Source of the DNA: Streptococcus suis
GTDB taxonomy: Bacteria; Bacillota; Bacilli; Lactobacillales; Streptococcaceae
Direction of reading: 5' to 3'
DNA length: 47,996 nt
NCBI RefSeq assembly: GCF_024509555.1
Contig: NZ_JAMWEL010000018.1
Location: forward strand, 1 to 47,996
The notes beneath the pieces are model-generated. The model was not told where the DNA came from. It did not search any database and worked only from the letters and a program-made list of their open reading frames with translations. Below are positions 8,692 through 18,497 of the stretch, piece after piece. Both the position numbers and the translations under genes were made by a program. Within the stretch, counting starts at the first letter, position 1. Each line of letters starts with the position of its first letter.

Positions 8692-9896
8692 GAAACATCC
8701 CTTACTTTCAAGTAATTTCTAAAATTGGTCAAGGACCAGAGTAAATTGAACAAGACCAGACCACTAGATAAGTAAAATACCCAGTCATAGCCCAGTTGAG
8801 CAGCCACCGCTGACCCCATCATTGGCCCCACAACAGAACCAAGATTATTAAATAGTTGGTTATAGGAAAAGATTCTAGAAATACCTTCCTTGGGCGTCAG
8901 CTTGGTCAAGAGCGAATTGACAGACGGCAATAGGGCTCCTGTTCCAAAGCCATATAGGAAACGTAAAAGTCCAAGCTGAAAAGGATTTTGAGCAAATACA
9001 CAAAGAACATTGATGATCAGGCTATAGGTCAAAGCCATCAATAAGAGCCTATGATTACCAAATCTATCCCCTAATTTCCCCAGATAGCCAGAAGTCACTA
9101 ATGAGGCCATTCCAGGCAGGGAAATGATAAAACCAGCAACAAAGAGCAGGTTGTCCGTCTGACCCAGATGCCGTACATAAAGAGTCAAAATCGGCACCAC
9201 TGCCTGAGCAGCCGCAATGATAATCATGGAAGTTATAAATAGCCCTACCAACATCTGCTTGTCCTTGACCTGACCAAAGACCTCTTGAACGGACATAGCA
9301 TCACCTTTTTTGACAGGGACAAAATCTTCACGAATATAGAATACTGTCAGTACAACCACCAGAGCATAGAGCAGACCAACCAGCAGAAAGACATTGTGGA
9401 CACCAACCATCTCCGCCAGAATACCGCCTAGCGTTGGCCCAATCAAGTTTCCCGCTACTGCCCCTGTTGACAAGGTCCCCAGAGCATAGCCTGTTTTGTC
9501 CTTTGGCACCTGACTAGCAATCAAGGCCGTCGCATTGGGAATGTAACCTGTAAAGACACCGTTCAAGACCCGCAAGACTATCAACCAAAAGACATTAGGC
9601 ACAAAGGCCATTCCTCCCATGGTAAAAATCATGGCAAAAGCCGCCCGCACCATCATGGGCTTGCGACCGTAGCGGTCTGCCAAACTGCCCCAGATAGGAG
9701 CCATCACTGCCGCCGCAAAGGCATTGGCCGAAACCGCCAAGCCAGCATAGTATTCCACCTGACCAGCTCCCACTCCCAGCTCCTCCACGAAGACCGAGAT
9801 AAAGGGCATGACCAAGGTAAAACTAGCTCCAGCTAAAAAATTCCCTAGCCAAGCCACCTTCAGATTCTGCTGCCAATATCGACTACCGTCGTCCAT
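8688..9896 (-). CDS. pmrA: MFS multidrug efflux protein, PmrA-like
   Basis: A 402-residue major facilitator protein with about 12 membrane segments and the signature loop motif [12 protein letters not shown] after helix 2 (about 70-81). The sequence and its place between coaE and rpmG match pneumococcal PmrA, which exports fluoroquinolones such as norfloxacin by proton antiport. The start overlaps the end of coaE by 14 bases, and the stop overlaps rpmG by 4. Substrates in this organism are inferred from the orthologue only. Confidence 0.88.
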   Translation of the reverse strand: MDDGSRYWQQNLKVAWLGNFLAGASFTLVMPFISVFVEELGVGAGQVEYYAGLAVSANAFAAAVMAPIWGSLADRYGRKPMMVRAAFAMIFTMGGMAFVPNVFWLIVLRVLNGVFTGYIPNATALIASQVPKDKTGYALGTLSTGAVAGNLIGPTLGGILAEMVGVHNVFLLVGLLYALVVVLTVFYIREDFVPVKKGDAMSVQEVFGQVKDKQMLVGLFITSMIIIAAAQAVVPILTLYVRHLGQTDNLLFVAGFIISLPGMASLVTSGYLGKLGDRFGNHRLLLMALTYSLIINVLCVFAQNPFQLGLLRFLYGFGTGALLPSVNSLLTKLTPKEGISRIFSYNQLFNNLGSVVGPMMGSAVAAQLGYDWVFYLSSGLVLFNLLWSLTNFRNYLKVRDVS

Positions 9897-10485
9897 CCTT
9901 CATTTCCTCCAAACCTTTGGCCACCTGCATCAAGGTTGCCTCTACTGCTCCCCTATTATCAATCACCACTTGGGCTTTGCCCCGTTTTTCCTCTAAAGAA
10001 AGCTGAGCAGCCAGACGATTTTCTGCATCTTGAACAGATAAACTATTGCGTTTCATGAGCCGTTCCAACTGCTGCGCTCTATCGACATAAACCAGCCAGA
10101 CTTCATCTACTTCCCCGCTATAATCCGCCTCGTAGAGCAGGGGAATATCCATGAAAACAACTTGCTCCGTCTGCTTAAGGGCATCCCTTCTGTTTAACAG
10201 CTCCTGCCTGATAATTTGGTCCTGCAGGTCAGACAGGCGAGCCCGCAATTTACTATCCGCAAAAACAGCCTGCCCCAGCTTGACCCTGTCTAAATTTCCA
10301 TCTGCCGACAAGATGTCTTGACCAAACTCTTTCAGCAAAACCTGATAGAGCTTACCACCCTTAGCCTGCAATTCATGGACAACCGCATCCGCATCAATGA
10401 CTGGATAGCCTTGTTCTCTCAGAAAAGCTGTAACGGTTGATTTTCCAGAGGCAATGCCCCCTGTTAGACCGATAACTTTAGCCAT
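9883..10485 (-). CDS. coaE: Dephospho-CoA kinase
   Basis: A 200-residue P-loop kinase that adds the 3'-phosphate to dephospho-CoA, the last step of coenzyme A synthesis. The Walker A motif [12 protein letters not shown] is at residues 6-17, and the substrate region [11 protein letters not shown] follows at about 29-39; the family motif DIPLLYE is present near residue 112. Length is normal. It overlaps mutM by 8 bases upstream and pmrA by 14 downstream, so the three form one tightly packed transcript. Confidence 0.96.
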   Translation of the reverse strand: MAKVIGLTGGIASGKSTVTAFLREQGYPVIDADAVVHELQAKGGKLYQVLLKEFGQDILSADGNLDRVKLGQAVFADSKLRARLSDLQDQIIRQELLNRRDALKQTEQVVFMDIPLLYEADYSGEVDEVWLVYVDRAQQLERLMKRNSLSVQDAENRLAAQLSLEEKRGKAQVVIDNRGAVEATLMQVAKGLEEMKDGRR

Positions 10486-11305
10486 TTTTCACCTGACACT
10501 TGGGACAGAAATGTGTCCCCCGTCCGCCCAACTGGATTTTGACAATCTCCGTCTGGCAACGGGGACAGGCCTGTCCTGTCTTTCCGTAAACTTGTAAATA
10601 ATCCTGCATGGTCCCATCCATGCCCAAGGCATTTTTATAGGTCCGAATGGTTGAGCCACCTTTTTCGATTCCCAGTTGTAAAACTGCTATGGTGGCTTGA
10701 CGGAGGCTAGTTACCTGCTCTGCTGCTAACTGACAACTGACTTGAGCAGGGTGGACTTGAGCTCTGAACAAGACTTCATCGACATATATATTGCCCAAAC
10801 CAGCCACTAAGGACTGGTCCAAGAGATGAGCTTTTATGGGCTTTTTCGACTTGGCTAACTTGACTGCAAATTCTTTTAAGTCAAAATCCGCCTCCGTCGG
10901 CTCAGGACCAATTTTTCGACTGATAAAATAGGCATCCACATCTGCCTTGCCCAGCAGTTCCATTGTGCCAAACTTGCGGACATCCTGATAAACCAAGATT
11001 GAATCGTCCGTAAAGGTGAAAAAGGCATGAAAATGCTTGTTAGCAGGCACCTGATCAGGAAAGAAATTGTACTTACCTTCCATCCGCAAGTGGGAAATAA
11101 GGACATGATCCGTCAGGTAAATCAAGAGATACTTACCCCGACGAGCCACATCTAAAATCTCCTGACCAAGCAAGTCCTGACAGAACTCATCCACACCAGT
11201 CTTAATCATGGGAGCATATGTCACCTCCACCTCGGCGATGACCTTTCCCTTTACCAATCGATTCAAACCTCGACGAACCGTCTCAACTTCAGGCAATTCG
11301 GGCAA
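10478..11305 (-). CDS. mutM: Formamidopyrimidine-DNA glycosylase
   Basis: A 275-residue base-excision repair enzyme that removes 8-oxoguanine and formamidopyrimidines and nicks the strand. The mature N-terminus PELPEVET supplies the catalytic Pro (residue 2) and Glu (residue 3), which fixes the start; that codon is TTG, with no clear ribosome site before it. The C-terminal zinc finger is complete, with CPRC and CPKC pairs near 245-270. The 419-base gap upstream is filled by repeats, so expression may depend on read-through from era or on a promoter within the repeats. Confidence 0.95.
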   Translation of the reverse strand: MPELPEVETVRRGLNRLVKGKVIAEVEVTYAPMIKTGVDEFCQDLLGQEILDVARRGKYLLIYLTDHVLISHLRMEGKYNFFPDQVPANKHFHAFFTFTDDSILVYQDVRKFGTMELLGKADVDAYFISRKIGPEPTEADFDLKEFAVKLAKSKKPIKAHLLDQSLVAGLGNIYVDEVLFRAQVHPAQVSCQLAAEQVTSLRQATIAVLQLGIEKGGSTIRTYKNALGMDGTMQDYLQVYGKTGQACPRCQTEIVKIQLGGRGTHFCPKCQVKNG

Positions 11306-11724
11306 TGTACGATACCAAGAGCGTAAAAAGCGACTGAAAATTAGGAGAGCGACGCTGTGTGGCTTGCATACAAGGAGCTCTATCTATTTTCCGAGCTTTT
11401 AGCTCGGGTTCAAGTACGCAAACACTCGTCCTTTCTAACAAAATTACAAAGCAAATAAGTACCTGACCAACGGTGCAGTGGCACCTAGGTCTCGATTAAG
11501 ATTTTCACATTGGCCTAGGCGAGTTCAAGGAAACACCTAATCGGCTTTCCTATCTTATTTACTAATTTAAAGATTTCTCTATAACGCAGTAAAAGCCTTT
11601 CGGCTTTTCTGCTAACTATTTCTAGGTGACCAGCTGAAACAGTCTATTCCAGACTGTTTCACTCCCCGAACCTTCCTCGCTTTCCCATTTTCAAGCTCGG
11701 GTTAAAAACGTCCCCCGGACGTTT
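11306..11724. repeat. Hairpin-rich intergenic region between era and mutM
   Basis: A 419-base gap with no convincing gene. It holds CCGAGCT/AGCTCGG (11391-11407), a stem GCAG(T)AAAAGCC/GGCTTTTCTGC (about 11586-11612), GAAACAGTCT/AGACTGTTTC (11636-11660), and a stem at 11705-11728 next to the era stop. The block 11632-11666 is the inverted copy of 7994-8028. As at 7742-8224, several independent hairpins are lined up. Nothing else is recognised. Confidence 0.65.
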
Positions 11725-11728
11725 TTAA
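11705..11728 (-). terminator. Terminator-like hairpin at the end of era
   Basis: AAAAACGTCC pairs with GGACGTTTTT around a short loop; the arm overlaps the era stop and ends in a T run on the minus strand. It is nearly symmetric, so it could act in both directions. Confidence 0.6.
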
Positions 11729-12624
11729 TACTCTTTCTCATTATAACCAAAATCGGCGAGGTCGAGTTTTTTGTCACGCCAGTTTTTCTTGACCTTGACC
11801 CAGGTTTCGAGGAAGACTTTGTCGCCCAACATCAATTCGATATCGCGACGGGCCATGGAGCCAATTTTCTTGAGCATAGCCCCTTGCTTGCCGATGATGA
11901 TGCCTTTCTGGCTATCACGCTCTACCATAATCGTCGCTCGGATATGGACCTTGTCGGTAAATTCATCACGTTTCATGGACTCGATGACAACGGCCACAGA
12001 GTGCGGAATTTCCTCACGAGTCAGGTGTAGAACCTTCTCCCGAATCATCTCAGATACCAAGAAACGTTCTGGGTGGTCAGTGATTTGGTCCGCAGGGAAA
12101 TATTGGAAACCTTCGTCCAGATTTTCCTTGAGAATTTCCATGAGGCGATTGACATTGTTCCCTTGGGTAGCAGAAATAGGCACAATTTCCTTGAAGTCCA
12201 TCTGTTGACGGAAATCATCAATCTGTTCCAAAAGTTGGTCTGGATGAACCTTATCAATCTTGTTAACAACGAGAATAACTGGAACCTTGGCTTGTTTGAG
12301 GCGTTCCATAATCATGTCGTCACCCTTGCCTCGTTTTTCATCGGCTGGCACCATAAAGAGGACCGTATCCACTTCACGAAGGGTGCTATAAGCAGACTCC
12401 ACCATGAAATCCCCCAAAGCCGTCTTAGGCTTGTGGATTCCTGGTGTGTCAATGAAGACAATCTGCTCTTCTTCTGTCGTATAAATTCCCATAATCTTGT
12501 TACGGGTTGTTTGAGCCTTATCGCTCATAATGGCAATTTTTTGCCCCATTACATAGTTGAGAAAGGTTGATTTCCCAACGTTTGGACGACCTAAAATCGC
12601 CACAAAACCTGACTTAAATGTCAT
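11725..12624 (-). CDS. era: GTPase Era
   Basis: A 299-residue essential GTPase that binds the 3' end of 16S rRNA and checks 30S assembly. The G domain has GRPNVGKST (11-19), DTPG near residue 59 and NKID near 123. A C-terminal KH domain with the loop [14 protein letters not shown] (about 240-253) binds RNA. The start follows AAGGAG. It lies 16 bases after dgkA, in the conserved ybeY-dgkA-era order; YbeY and Era are both ribosome maturation factors. Confidence 0.97.
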   Translation of the reverse strand: MTFKSGFVAILGRPNVGKSTFLNYVMGQKIAIMSDKAQTTRNKIMGIYTTEEEQIVFIDTPGIHKPKTALGDFMVESAYSTLREVDTVLFMVPADEKRGKGDDMIMERLKQAKVPVILVVNKIDKVHPDQLLEQIDDFRQQMDFKEIVPISATQGNNVNRLMEILKENLDEGFQYFPADQITDHPERFLVSEMIREKVLHLTREEIPHSVAVVIESMKRDEFTDKVHIRATIMVERDSQKGIIIGKQGAMLKKIGSMARRDIELMLGDKVFLETWVKVKKNWRDKKLDLADFGYNEKEY

Positions 12625-12640
12625 GTATTCTCCTTATATT

Positions 12641-13042
12641 CTAAAAAATAAAGTCCCAAATTTTCGGCACAAAGATAATCAAACCTGTCAACAAGGCAAA
12701 TCCTGACACAAACAAGACTGCCCCTGCTGCCATATCTTTTGCATTCTTTGCCAACATGGAAAAATGATAGTCTGACGCCAAATCCACCACATTCTCAATA
12801 GCCGAATTCACAATTTCAAAAGCGATAACCAGACTGATGCTAAGCAAGAGGAAGAGCCATTCTGTCACAGATACTTGGAAAATCAATCCCGCAAGTACAA
12901 CTAGGACAGCTGATGCCAGGTGCTTCTTCATATTGCGTTCTTCCTTGAAAGCCGTCACTAAACCTGTTACTGCAAATTCTAGACTAGCAATCAGTTCTCG
13001 GTTCTTCCAGCGATTTTTTGAATTATTCTCTTGTAAGTCCAT
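12641..13042 (-). CDS. dgkA: Diacylglycerol/undecaprenol kinase
   Basis: A 133-residue integral membrane kinase of the DgkA family with three hydrophobic segments. The family signature [13 protein letters not shown], with its catalytic Glu and Asn, lies near residues 75-87. In Gram-positives this family mainly phosphorylates undecaprenol, recycling the lipid carrier for cell wall synthesis. It overlaps the end of ybeY by 20 bases and precedes era by 16, so it is part of the same mRNA. Confidence 0.94.
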   Translation of the reverse strand: MDLQENNSKNRWKNRELIASLEFAVTGLVTAFKEERNMKKHLASAVLVVLAGLIFQVSVTEWLFLLLSISLVIAFEIVNSAIENVVDLASDYHFSMLAKNAKDMAAGAVLFVSGFALLTGLIIFVPKIWDFIF

Positions 13043-13520
13043 AGGCCGTCAAAATTTCTTCTTGTAAACCAAACATTTCTGCCTCTTCTTCTGGCGTATA
13101 ATGATCATAGCCATTAATATGCAGAAAACCGTGTACAGCTAAAAAGCCCATTTCGCGCTCGTAGCTGTGTCCGTAATCTTCAGCTTGCTCACGCGCTTTA
13201 TCGATAGAAATATACAATTCACCAATATAGGCATCGAAATCTTCCATCATCTCAGCCAATTCAGGATTGTCCAGTAAGTCTTCCTCATCAAAAACAATCT
13301 CCGACTCTGGCTTATACTCTAGACTAACGACATCTGTAGGACGGTCGATGCCTCGGTACTCCAAGTTAACCTCATGGACACGTTTATTATCCACAAAGGT
13401 CACAGCCATTTCCTTATTTTGCTTGCCAATTTTTTCGGCAGCAAACTGGAGCAATTCCGTAATCTGCTCCTGCATTTGAGCAGAAACCTGCCCTGTTTCA
13501 TCAATCATTTCAATATACAT
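13023..13520 (-). CDS. ybeY: Endoribonuclease YbeY (rRNA maturation factor)
   Basis: A 165-residue metal-dependent endoribonuclease needed for 16S rRNA 3' end processing and ribosome quality control. The zinc motif [11 protein letters not shown] (three His) is intact near residues 128-138. The start at 13520 gives the family-typical MYIEMID and follows GAGGGG; the longer upstream frame has no ribosome site. It is the first gene of the leftward cluster, with a promoter at 13548-13575. Confidence 0.95.
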   Translation of the reverse strand: MYIEMIDETGQVSAQMQEQITELLQFAAEKIGKQNKEMAVTFVDNKRVHEVNLEYRGIDRPTDVVSLEYKPESEIVFDEEDLLDNPELAEMMEDFDAYIGELYISIDKAREQAEDYGHSYEREMGFLAVHGFLHINGYDHYTPEEEAEMFGLQEEILTAYGLTRE

Positions 13521-13547
13521 CTTCTTACACCCCTCTATGTTACTCCT

Positions 13548-13575
13548 ATTATAACATATTTGACTAGAAAGCCAA
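13548..13575 (-). promoter_or_regulatory. ybeY operon promoter
   Basis: TTGGCT (13570-13575), 16-base spacer, TATAAT (13548-13553) with an extended TG before the -10. It overlaps the diverging promoter of the RpiR regulator, so the two may compete. Confidence 0.6.
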
Positions 13576-13591
13576 TTTTTTATGATATAAT
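13560..13591 (+). promoter_or_regulatory. Promoter of the RpiR regulator
   Basis: TTGACT at 13560-13565 with TATAAT at 13586-13591 (20-base spacer) or TATGAT at 13581-13586 (15-base spacer). Neither spacing is ideal, which may mean a weak or regulated promoter. Confidence 0.45.
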
Positions 13592-13623
13592 AAAAATAGA
13601 CCATATTATTACAGGAAGTAAGC

Positions 13624-14436
13624 ATGCTAGTAAGTGAAAAAAATATTTCATCTATCATTGAGTCAAAACTTGATCAAATGACAAAATTAGAAAAGGAAAT
13701 TGCAACTTATTTTACGAATTTAGACCCCTCAAGTGCAGACCTAAGATTGGAGTCTACCGTCACCCATCTTCATATTTCCCCATCTGCCCTGACTCGTTTT
13801 GCCAAAAAATGTGGCTTCTCTGGCTACCGTGAATTTGTCTTCGCTTTTCAAAATAATCAAGAATATGTCAATAAACACTTTGAGAGAGTACAAAACAACC
13901 TCACCAAAAAAGTATTGCTAGATTACGAGCAGATTATTCAGTCGACTAATAGTCTGATTGATGAGCAAAAATTAGAAGACGTTGCCAAGATGATTGATAA
14001 GAGCAAACGGGTCTACTTTTATGGTATTGGCAGCTCTGGTCTGGTCGCCATGGAAATCAAGTCCCGTTTTATGCGATTGGGTGTAGTTTGTGATGCCATT
14101 ACTGACAAAAATAATATTATCTGGACAACCAATATCTTGGACAGCCATTGCTTAGTAATCGGACTCAGTTTATCCGGTCAGACCAAAGAAGTCATGGAAC
14201 ACCTAGCCATAGCTTCTGAAAAAGGCGTTCCCACTGTGTTATTAACTACAAAACCATCACAGCCATTACCTCTACAACAAGTGATTCCTGTCGCTTCTGT
14301 CCATCAGATTAACCATGGAAATCGCATTTCACCTCAAATACCCCTCCTCATCATGCTGGACATCATTTATTCCTACTTCCAATCAATTGATAAGGAACGG
14401 AAGGAAAATATTTTCAAACAATCTTTACGGGAATGA
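13624..14436 (+). CDS. nanR: MurR/RpiR family regulator, likely of sialic acid genes (NanR)
   Basis: A 270-residue regulator with an N-terminal helix-turn-helix domain (about 1-80, containing [20 protein letters not shown]) and a C-terminal SIS sugar-phosphate sensing domain (about 130-255, with YGIGSSG and SLSGQTKE). RpiR proteins bind phosphosugars; in pneumococcus NanR of this family controls the sialic acid locus. It stands next to, and faces, the nan block, sharing a terminator with it. The role is inferred from family and position; the ligand is probably ManNAc-6-P or a related sugar. The ribosome site is AGGAAG. Confidence 0.82.
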   Translation: MLVSEKNISSIIESKLDQMTKLEKEIATYFTNLDPSSADLRLESTVTHLHISPSALTRFAKKCGFSGYREFVFAFQNNQEYVNKHFERVQNNLTKKVLLDYEQIIQSTNSLIDEQKLEDVAKMIDKSKRVYFYGIGSSGLVAMEIKSRFMRLGVVCDAITDKNNIIWTTNILDSHCLVIGLSLSGQTKEVMEHLAIASEKGVPTVLLTTKPSQPLPLQQVIPVASVHQINHGNRISPQIPLLIMLDIIYSYFQSIDKERKENIFKQSLRE

Positions 14437-14474
14437 TGCCTGCTCCCAAATAGAATCAAATACCCAAGGAAGAC

Positions 14475-14524
14475 AAAACGAACAGAGATTGATTTTTCAA
14501 TATCAATCTCTGTCCGTTTTTTTT
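14475..14524. terminator. Bidirectional terminator between nanR and the esterase gene
   Basis: ACAGAGATTGAT pairs with ATCAATCTCTGT, extended by AAAACG/CGTTTT, with T-runs on both strands (eight T on plus). It separates two converging units. Confidence 0.92.
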
Positions 14525-14529
14525 ATTAC

Positions 14530-15495
14530 TTATTGAAAAAATGTGCTACCCACTAAATAATCAAAAATATAGTCATTAACTTTCACATGCATGGCATCAT
14601 GACCATAGTCCGGCATGATTTTCATTTCTCTTGGACCTGCGAGTCGGTTGTAAATGGCAAATTGAGTAGAAGGTGGACAGACACTATCCTCCAAGCCTGT
14701 CACCATAGCAACAGGACAGGTAATCAAATGAGCCAGGTTTTTCACATCGATATAAGACAAGGTCTGTAAAACCGCATCTTCTGTCTCGTGAAATGGATCA
14801 GAAAACTTGAAATATCGGAAGAGTTCATCATAGGCCTCGCTAGTGTTTCCTAGTTCCAGCACCCGTTTAAAGTCAGAAAGGAATGGGTAGATAGCCACCG
14901 TTTTTCCAATCCGTGGATTGAGAGCTGCCGAAACTAGTGCCAAGGCTCCGCCTTGAGATCCTCCATAAGAAACCAGACGCTTCTTGTCTACAAAGTCAAG
15001 GCTGGCAATAATTTCCACCAGTTGATAGACATCCAAGTAAACATCCTTGTAAAAGAGGTGGTCGGGACCCTGCAACATACCACGAATAACCTGGCCTTTG
15101 ACAGTCATCCCATCAAAGCGACCGTGGTCTTGAGAATGCCCCGCCTGGCCTCGAACATCCATAGCAACAACACCAAATCCCGCTGCGACAAACTTAAGTA
15201 ACTCTGTCCAATCAGGACCTTGTCCTTGGTAACCATGGAAGTAAAAGAGGACAGGAACCGGCTGTTCAGATTTGGGAAAGAGGCATTTAGCAAATACCTT
15301 GGAACCATTGGTCCCTTCAAACCACAAGCTAGAACAAGTTACCTGGTCTAGGCCACACTCCTTGTCCACAAATTGATGAACAGGCAAGCCTTCTAGCTTA
15401 TCTTTTTCAGCCTGCCAAAATTGATCAAAGTCTTCTGGTATCTCATGACGACCTCGGTAGTCCTGCATCTCCTGCAGGGACATTGTATCAATCAT
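14530..15495 (-). CDS. CE7-family acetyl esterase (acetylxylan esterase / cephalosporin C deacetylase type)
   Basis: A 321-residue alpha/beta hydrolase of carbohydrate esterase family 7. The oxyanion-side motif RGQ (VRGQAGHSQD), the nucleophile Ser in YGGSQGG (about residue 178), the acid in GLEDSVCPPS (about 270) and the catalytic His in YGHD (about 299) are all visible. It removes acetyl groups from sugars or similar compounds. As the last gene of the nan block it could take O-acetyl groups off sialic acid before use, but that is inference; a role on other acetylated glycans is equally possible. The start has AGGAG before it. There are nine bases between it and nanK. Confidence 0.85.
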   Translation of the reverse strand: MIDTMSLQEMQDYRGRHEIPEDFDQFWQAEKDKLEGLPVHQFVDKECGLDQVTCSSLWFEGTNGSKVFAKCLFPKSEQPVPVLFYFHGYQGQGPDWTELLKFVAAGFGVVAMDVRGQAGHSQDHGRFDGMTVKGQVIRGMLQGPDHLFYKDVYLDVYQLVEIIASLDFVDKKRLVSYGGSQGGALALVSAALNPRIGKTVAIYPFLSDFKRVLELGNTSEAYDELFRYFKFSDPFHETEDAVLQTLSYIDVKNLAHLITCPVAMVTGLEDSVCPPSTQFAIYNRLAGPREMKIMPDYGHDAMHVKVNDYIFDYLVGSTFFQ

Positions 15496-15503
15496 AGCTA
15501 CTC

Positions 15504-16394
15504 CTATCTCAGACCTTGCTTTTGTTGGAAATGATAGAAGGCACCCAGCATACCAGCAGCATTCTCATGCTCTGCAAAGGCCAATCTTGTCTGATCAACC
15601 AGACTCGGTAAGAGATGGCGTTTAAGGGCTTCTTGTAAAATCGGAGCAAGATACTCTTTCTGAGCCATTATTCCACCACCTAGAATGACAATTTCTGGAT
15701 TTGTCACATAACAAATAGTAGCTATCCCTTTACCCAAATAATCTGTAAGTTGATGAATAGCTGCCTGACATTTCCGATTTCCAGCTTTCGCTTCTTCAAA
15801 AATTCGCAAACCATCCCATTCAGATACAGAATCTCCATGCAAGTCTGCCACATGTTGAACTAAGGCTGTCGTAGAGGCTATATCCTGAAAAGCACCTTCA
15901 GCAAGAGGCAGGTAGCCGACTTCACAAGCGGCATTGCTAGACCCATGATAAATTTCTTTATTGATCAGCAAGCAACCTCCAATGCCCGTGCCAATGGTCA
16001 AGCAGAGACTAATCTGGCAATCCTGACCAGCACCTGAAATCCCTTCTGCTAGACCCGCACAGTTTACATCATTTTCAATCTCACAAGGAAGACCGAAACT
16101 TGTTTCAATTTCAGACTTAAACTGGGTACCAGCATAGTTTGGAATTTGTGGTCCTGAGTAGAAAATCTCTCCCTTGTCAGGGTTAACCATCCCAGCTGAA
16201 GAAATGGCTACACCAGACAGGGGGGCTTGGGCATGGAAATCTGCCACTAGTTTTTTGACTGTCGCTAGGATATGGGGACCACCCTTGTAGGCTTCCGTGT
16301 CCATCTTGTAACTTTCAAGAATTTGACCTGCTGCATCTAGGCGGCCATATTTAATCTGAGTTCCGCCAATATCAATGGCAAGATAGGTTTTCAT
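15504..16394 (-). CDS. nanK: ROK-family kinase, probable N-acetylmannosamine kinase
   Basis: A 296-residue ROK sugar kinase. The phosphate-binding motif DIGGTQIKYG is at residues 6-15 and the second motif LTIGTGIGG lies near residue 136; ENDVNC contains the sugar-binding Asn-Asp pair. The usual ROK cysteine zinc motif is absent; the region reads SNAACEVGYL instead, as in some streptococcal members. It probably makes ManNAc-6-phosphate. The ATG at 16394 follows AGGAGG; a GTG two codons earlier lies inside that site. It is nine bases after nanA. Confidence 0.88.
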   Translation of the reverse strand: MKTYLAIDIGGTQIKYGRLDAAGQILESYKMDTEAYKGGPHILATVKKLVADFHAQAPLSGVAISSAGMVNPDKGEIFYSGPQIPNYAGTQFKSEIETSFGLPCEIENDVNCAGLAEGISGAGQDCQISLCLTIGTGIGGCLLINKEIYHGSSNAACEVGYLPLAEGAFQDIASTTALVQHVADLHGDSVSEWDGLRIFEEAKAGNRKCQAAIHQLTDYLGKGIATICYVTNPEIVILGGGIMAQKEYLAPILQEALKRHLLPSLVDQTRLAFAEHENAAGMLGAFYHFQQKQGLR

Positions 16395-16403
16395 AGACAC
16401 CTC

Positions 16404-17324
16404 CTAGGCACCAAATCTTTCCTTGGCATCCCGAATGACCTGAGCTGCTTCTTGAGCAATGACCAAGTCTGCTTCCGTCAAGGCTGTCAGAGGTTCACGA
16501 ACAGAACCAATATCCAAGCCATCATTGATACGGATGACTTCCTTGATGACAGCGTACATATGACCATGACCGGATACCAGTTTACCAATAATAGTATTGA
16601 TAGTCGCCTGCAATTGACGGGCTGTTTCCAAGTCCTTGTCCGCAATCAATTGATTCAAACGCAGGAAGAGTTCTGGCATAGCGCCATAGGTACCCCCAAT
16701 TCCACCTTTCGCCCCCATGAGGCGACCACCTAAGAATTGCTCATCTGGACCATTGAAGACTACATAGTCCTCGCCACCAAGGGTTACAAAAGTATCTATA
16801 TCCTGAACCGGCATAGAGGAATTTTTCACCCCAACCACACGTGGATTTTTCAACATTTCCTTATACAGACTTGGTGTCAAGGAAACACCTGCCAGTTGCG
16901 GAATGTTGTAGATAATGAAATCGGTGTTTGGTGCAGCTGCACTAATGCCGTTCCAGTAAGCAGCGATACTGTACTCTGGCAAACGGAAGTAAATAGGTGG
17001 GATAGCTGCAATAGCATCAACACCCAATTCTTCCGAATGGCGCGCTAGCTCCACGCTGTCCTTCAAATTGTTGCAGGCCACATGGTTGATGATGGTCAAT
17101 TTGCCCTTGGCAACTTCCATGACCGCTTCAAGAATTTGCTTGCGGTCTGCCACACTTTGGTAAATACATTCACCAGATGAACCGTTGACATATAGCCCTT
17201 GAACACCCTTGTCAATGAAATACTGAACCAGGGCTTTTACACGTTCTGAACTAATCTCACCAGCCTCGTCATAACAGGCATAGAAGGCCGGGATAATTCC
17301 ATGATATTTCGATAAATCTTTCAT
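16404..17324 (-). CDS. nanA: N-acetylneuraminate lyase
   Basis: A 306-residue class I aldolase of the DHDPS family that splits N-acetylneuraminate into ManNAc and pyruvate. The active-site Lys167 (GVKNSS) forms the Schiff base with pyruvate, Tyr139 (YNIP) is the acid/base residue, and the carboxylate loop GSSGE is at 48-52. Its neighbours (nanK, nanE, satABC) separate it from dihydrodipicolinate synthase. The start overlaps the DUF624 gene stop by four bases (ATGA), with AAAGGA before it, so translation is coupled. Confidence 0.94.
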   Translation of the reverse strand: MKDLSKYHGIIPAFYACYDEAGEISSERVKALVQYFIDKGVQGLYVNGSSGECIYQSVADRKQILEAVMEVAKGKLTIINHVACNNLKDSVELARHSEELGVDAIAAIPPIYFRLPEYSIAAYWNGISAAAPNTDFIIYNIPQLAGVSLTPSLYKEMLKNPRVVGVKNSSMPVQDIDTFVTLGGEDYVVFNGPDEQFLGGRLMGAKGGIGGTYGAMPELFLRLNQLIADKDLETARQLQATINTIIGKLVSGHGHMYAVIKEVIRINDGLDIGSVREPLTALTEADLVIAQEAAQVIRDAKERFGA

Positions 17325-17980
17325 TCTAATTCCTTTTTAACTGTTTTTATTCTTGACCCAAATTCTCTAATAAATAGAAAGGATAGGCCAGCGTAGGCAA
17401 AAAATAGCAGACAAACCAGACCGATTAAAAATGTCAGGTCTGAATAAAAGAGGATAGCAGCTACAAGTAGAAAGACCAGACCAACCATAGCCGTCAAGGA
17501 CAGCATATTCCCCAGGCATAAAATTCCTTTTAGGAATAAGTCTTTCAACTGCAAATCAAATCGACTGGCTAACGGGTAGATATAGACCCAAAGTAACTGA
17601 CTAAAGAGCAGGATGGCAATACAGCTTGCACGAAAACTGTCAAATACCAGACCAGCCTGTCCCCAAATCAGATATAGATCCAAGAGGCAAAATGTCGTTA
17701 GCCCAATTTCTACCAGTGACAAGACCAGACCCTGTTTCCACTGGCGACCAAAATGACCCCAGTAGGTCGACCAGACCTTGACTTTCCCCTCTTCATTCAT
17801 GTCCCATAAACTCGCTTGGAGGGCTAGTTTGGCAATTCCCAAGGTAAAAAGAGGAAGACTTGCCAAAACAGTTAAGCCATTTAAGAGCATGAGATCAAAG
17901 AGTTTTTCTACCAGTTGCCATGCTGGATGATTGGCATCAAACAAGGACTGAACCAGTGTTCTACCACCCTTTCCTTTCAT
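17321..17980 (-). CDS. YesL/DUF624 family membrane protein
   Basis: A 219-residue integral membrane protein with about five hydrophobic helices and a basic C-terminus. It matches the DUF624 (YesL-like) family by helix pattern and by its setting; these genes often sit beside sugar ABC transporters of the CUT1 type, as here. Its biochemical job is unknown. It overlaps nanA by four bases and begins 32 bases after the yhcH stop, so it belongs to the nan transcript. The ribosome site is AAGGGGAAG. Confidence 0.78.
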   Translation of the reverse strand: MKGKGGRTLVQSLFDANHPAWQLVEKLFDLMLLNGLTVLASLPLFTLGIAKLALQASLWDMNEEGKVKVWSTYWGHFGRQWKQGLVLSLVEIGLTTFCLLDLYLIWGQAGLVFDSFRASCIAILLFSQLLWVYIYPLASRFDLQLKDLFLKGILCLGNMLSLTAMVGLVFLLVAAILFYSDLTFLIGLVCLLFFAYAGLSFLFIREFGSRIKTVKKELE

Positions 17981-18012
17981 TTACATCTTCCCCTTTCTAT
18001 TTTAGTTGAAAA

Positions 18013-18468
18013 CTAATCGTCTAGTAAGACTTTAATGACAAACTTGCGGACAGTCTTTTGTCCACCTGCCCATTGGTTTGGCTGATGAACCTCACCAGGT
18101 AGGAAAATGGCAAAGTAATTCCCATCAAGTAGGCAATCCACCCATTTTTCACTCGGAACAAAACCGATATCACTTGTTGGATCAAAACCAGAATCTTCTC
18201 CAACCAGACGACAACCGTAAGAAATTTGTTCCTGTCCACTGATAACAAAATGGATATCTGCGTAGGAACGATGGTATTCAAATTCCTCCTTGAACTCTTC
18301 TGAAAGAGTATTTTCCTGAAGGAAATAATAGACATCCTGACCAGCTAGTTCATACCTGCCTAGGTCCTGCTCGCGAAAATCACCCTTTTCCAAAACAGCC
18401 AAGGCAAGATCCAAGTTGGGATGTAGTCCCTTATATTGTGAACAATTGTCAATATGATCATAAATCAT
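18013..18468 (-). CDS. YhcH/YjgK/YiaL family protein (possible sialic acid anomerase)
   Basis: A 151-residue cupin-like protein. The family signature is visible in YHRSYADIHFVISGQEQI (about 67-84) and the C-terminal FLPGEVHQPNQ with its metal-binding His. In E. coli the nan-linked YhcH (NanQ) speeds interconversion of sialic acid anomers. The position in this operon supports that role. Length and motifs are complete. The ribosome site is GGAG, 8 bases before the ATG. Confidence 0.85.
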   Translation of the reverse strand: MIYDHIDNCSQYKGLHPNLDLALAVLEKGDFREQDLGRYELAGQDVYYFLQENTLSEEFKEEFEYHRSYADIHFVISGQEQISYGCRLVGEDSGFDPTSDIGFVPSEKWVDCLLDGNYFAIFLPGEVHQPNQWAGGQKTVRKFVIKVLLDD

Positions 18469-18497
18469 AGTTCTATCTCCATGAATTAGCCAGATTC

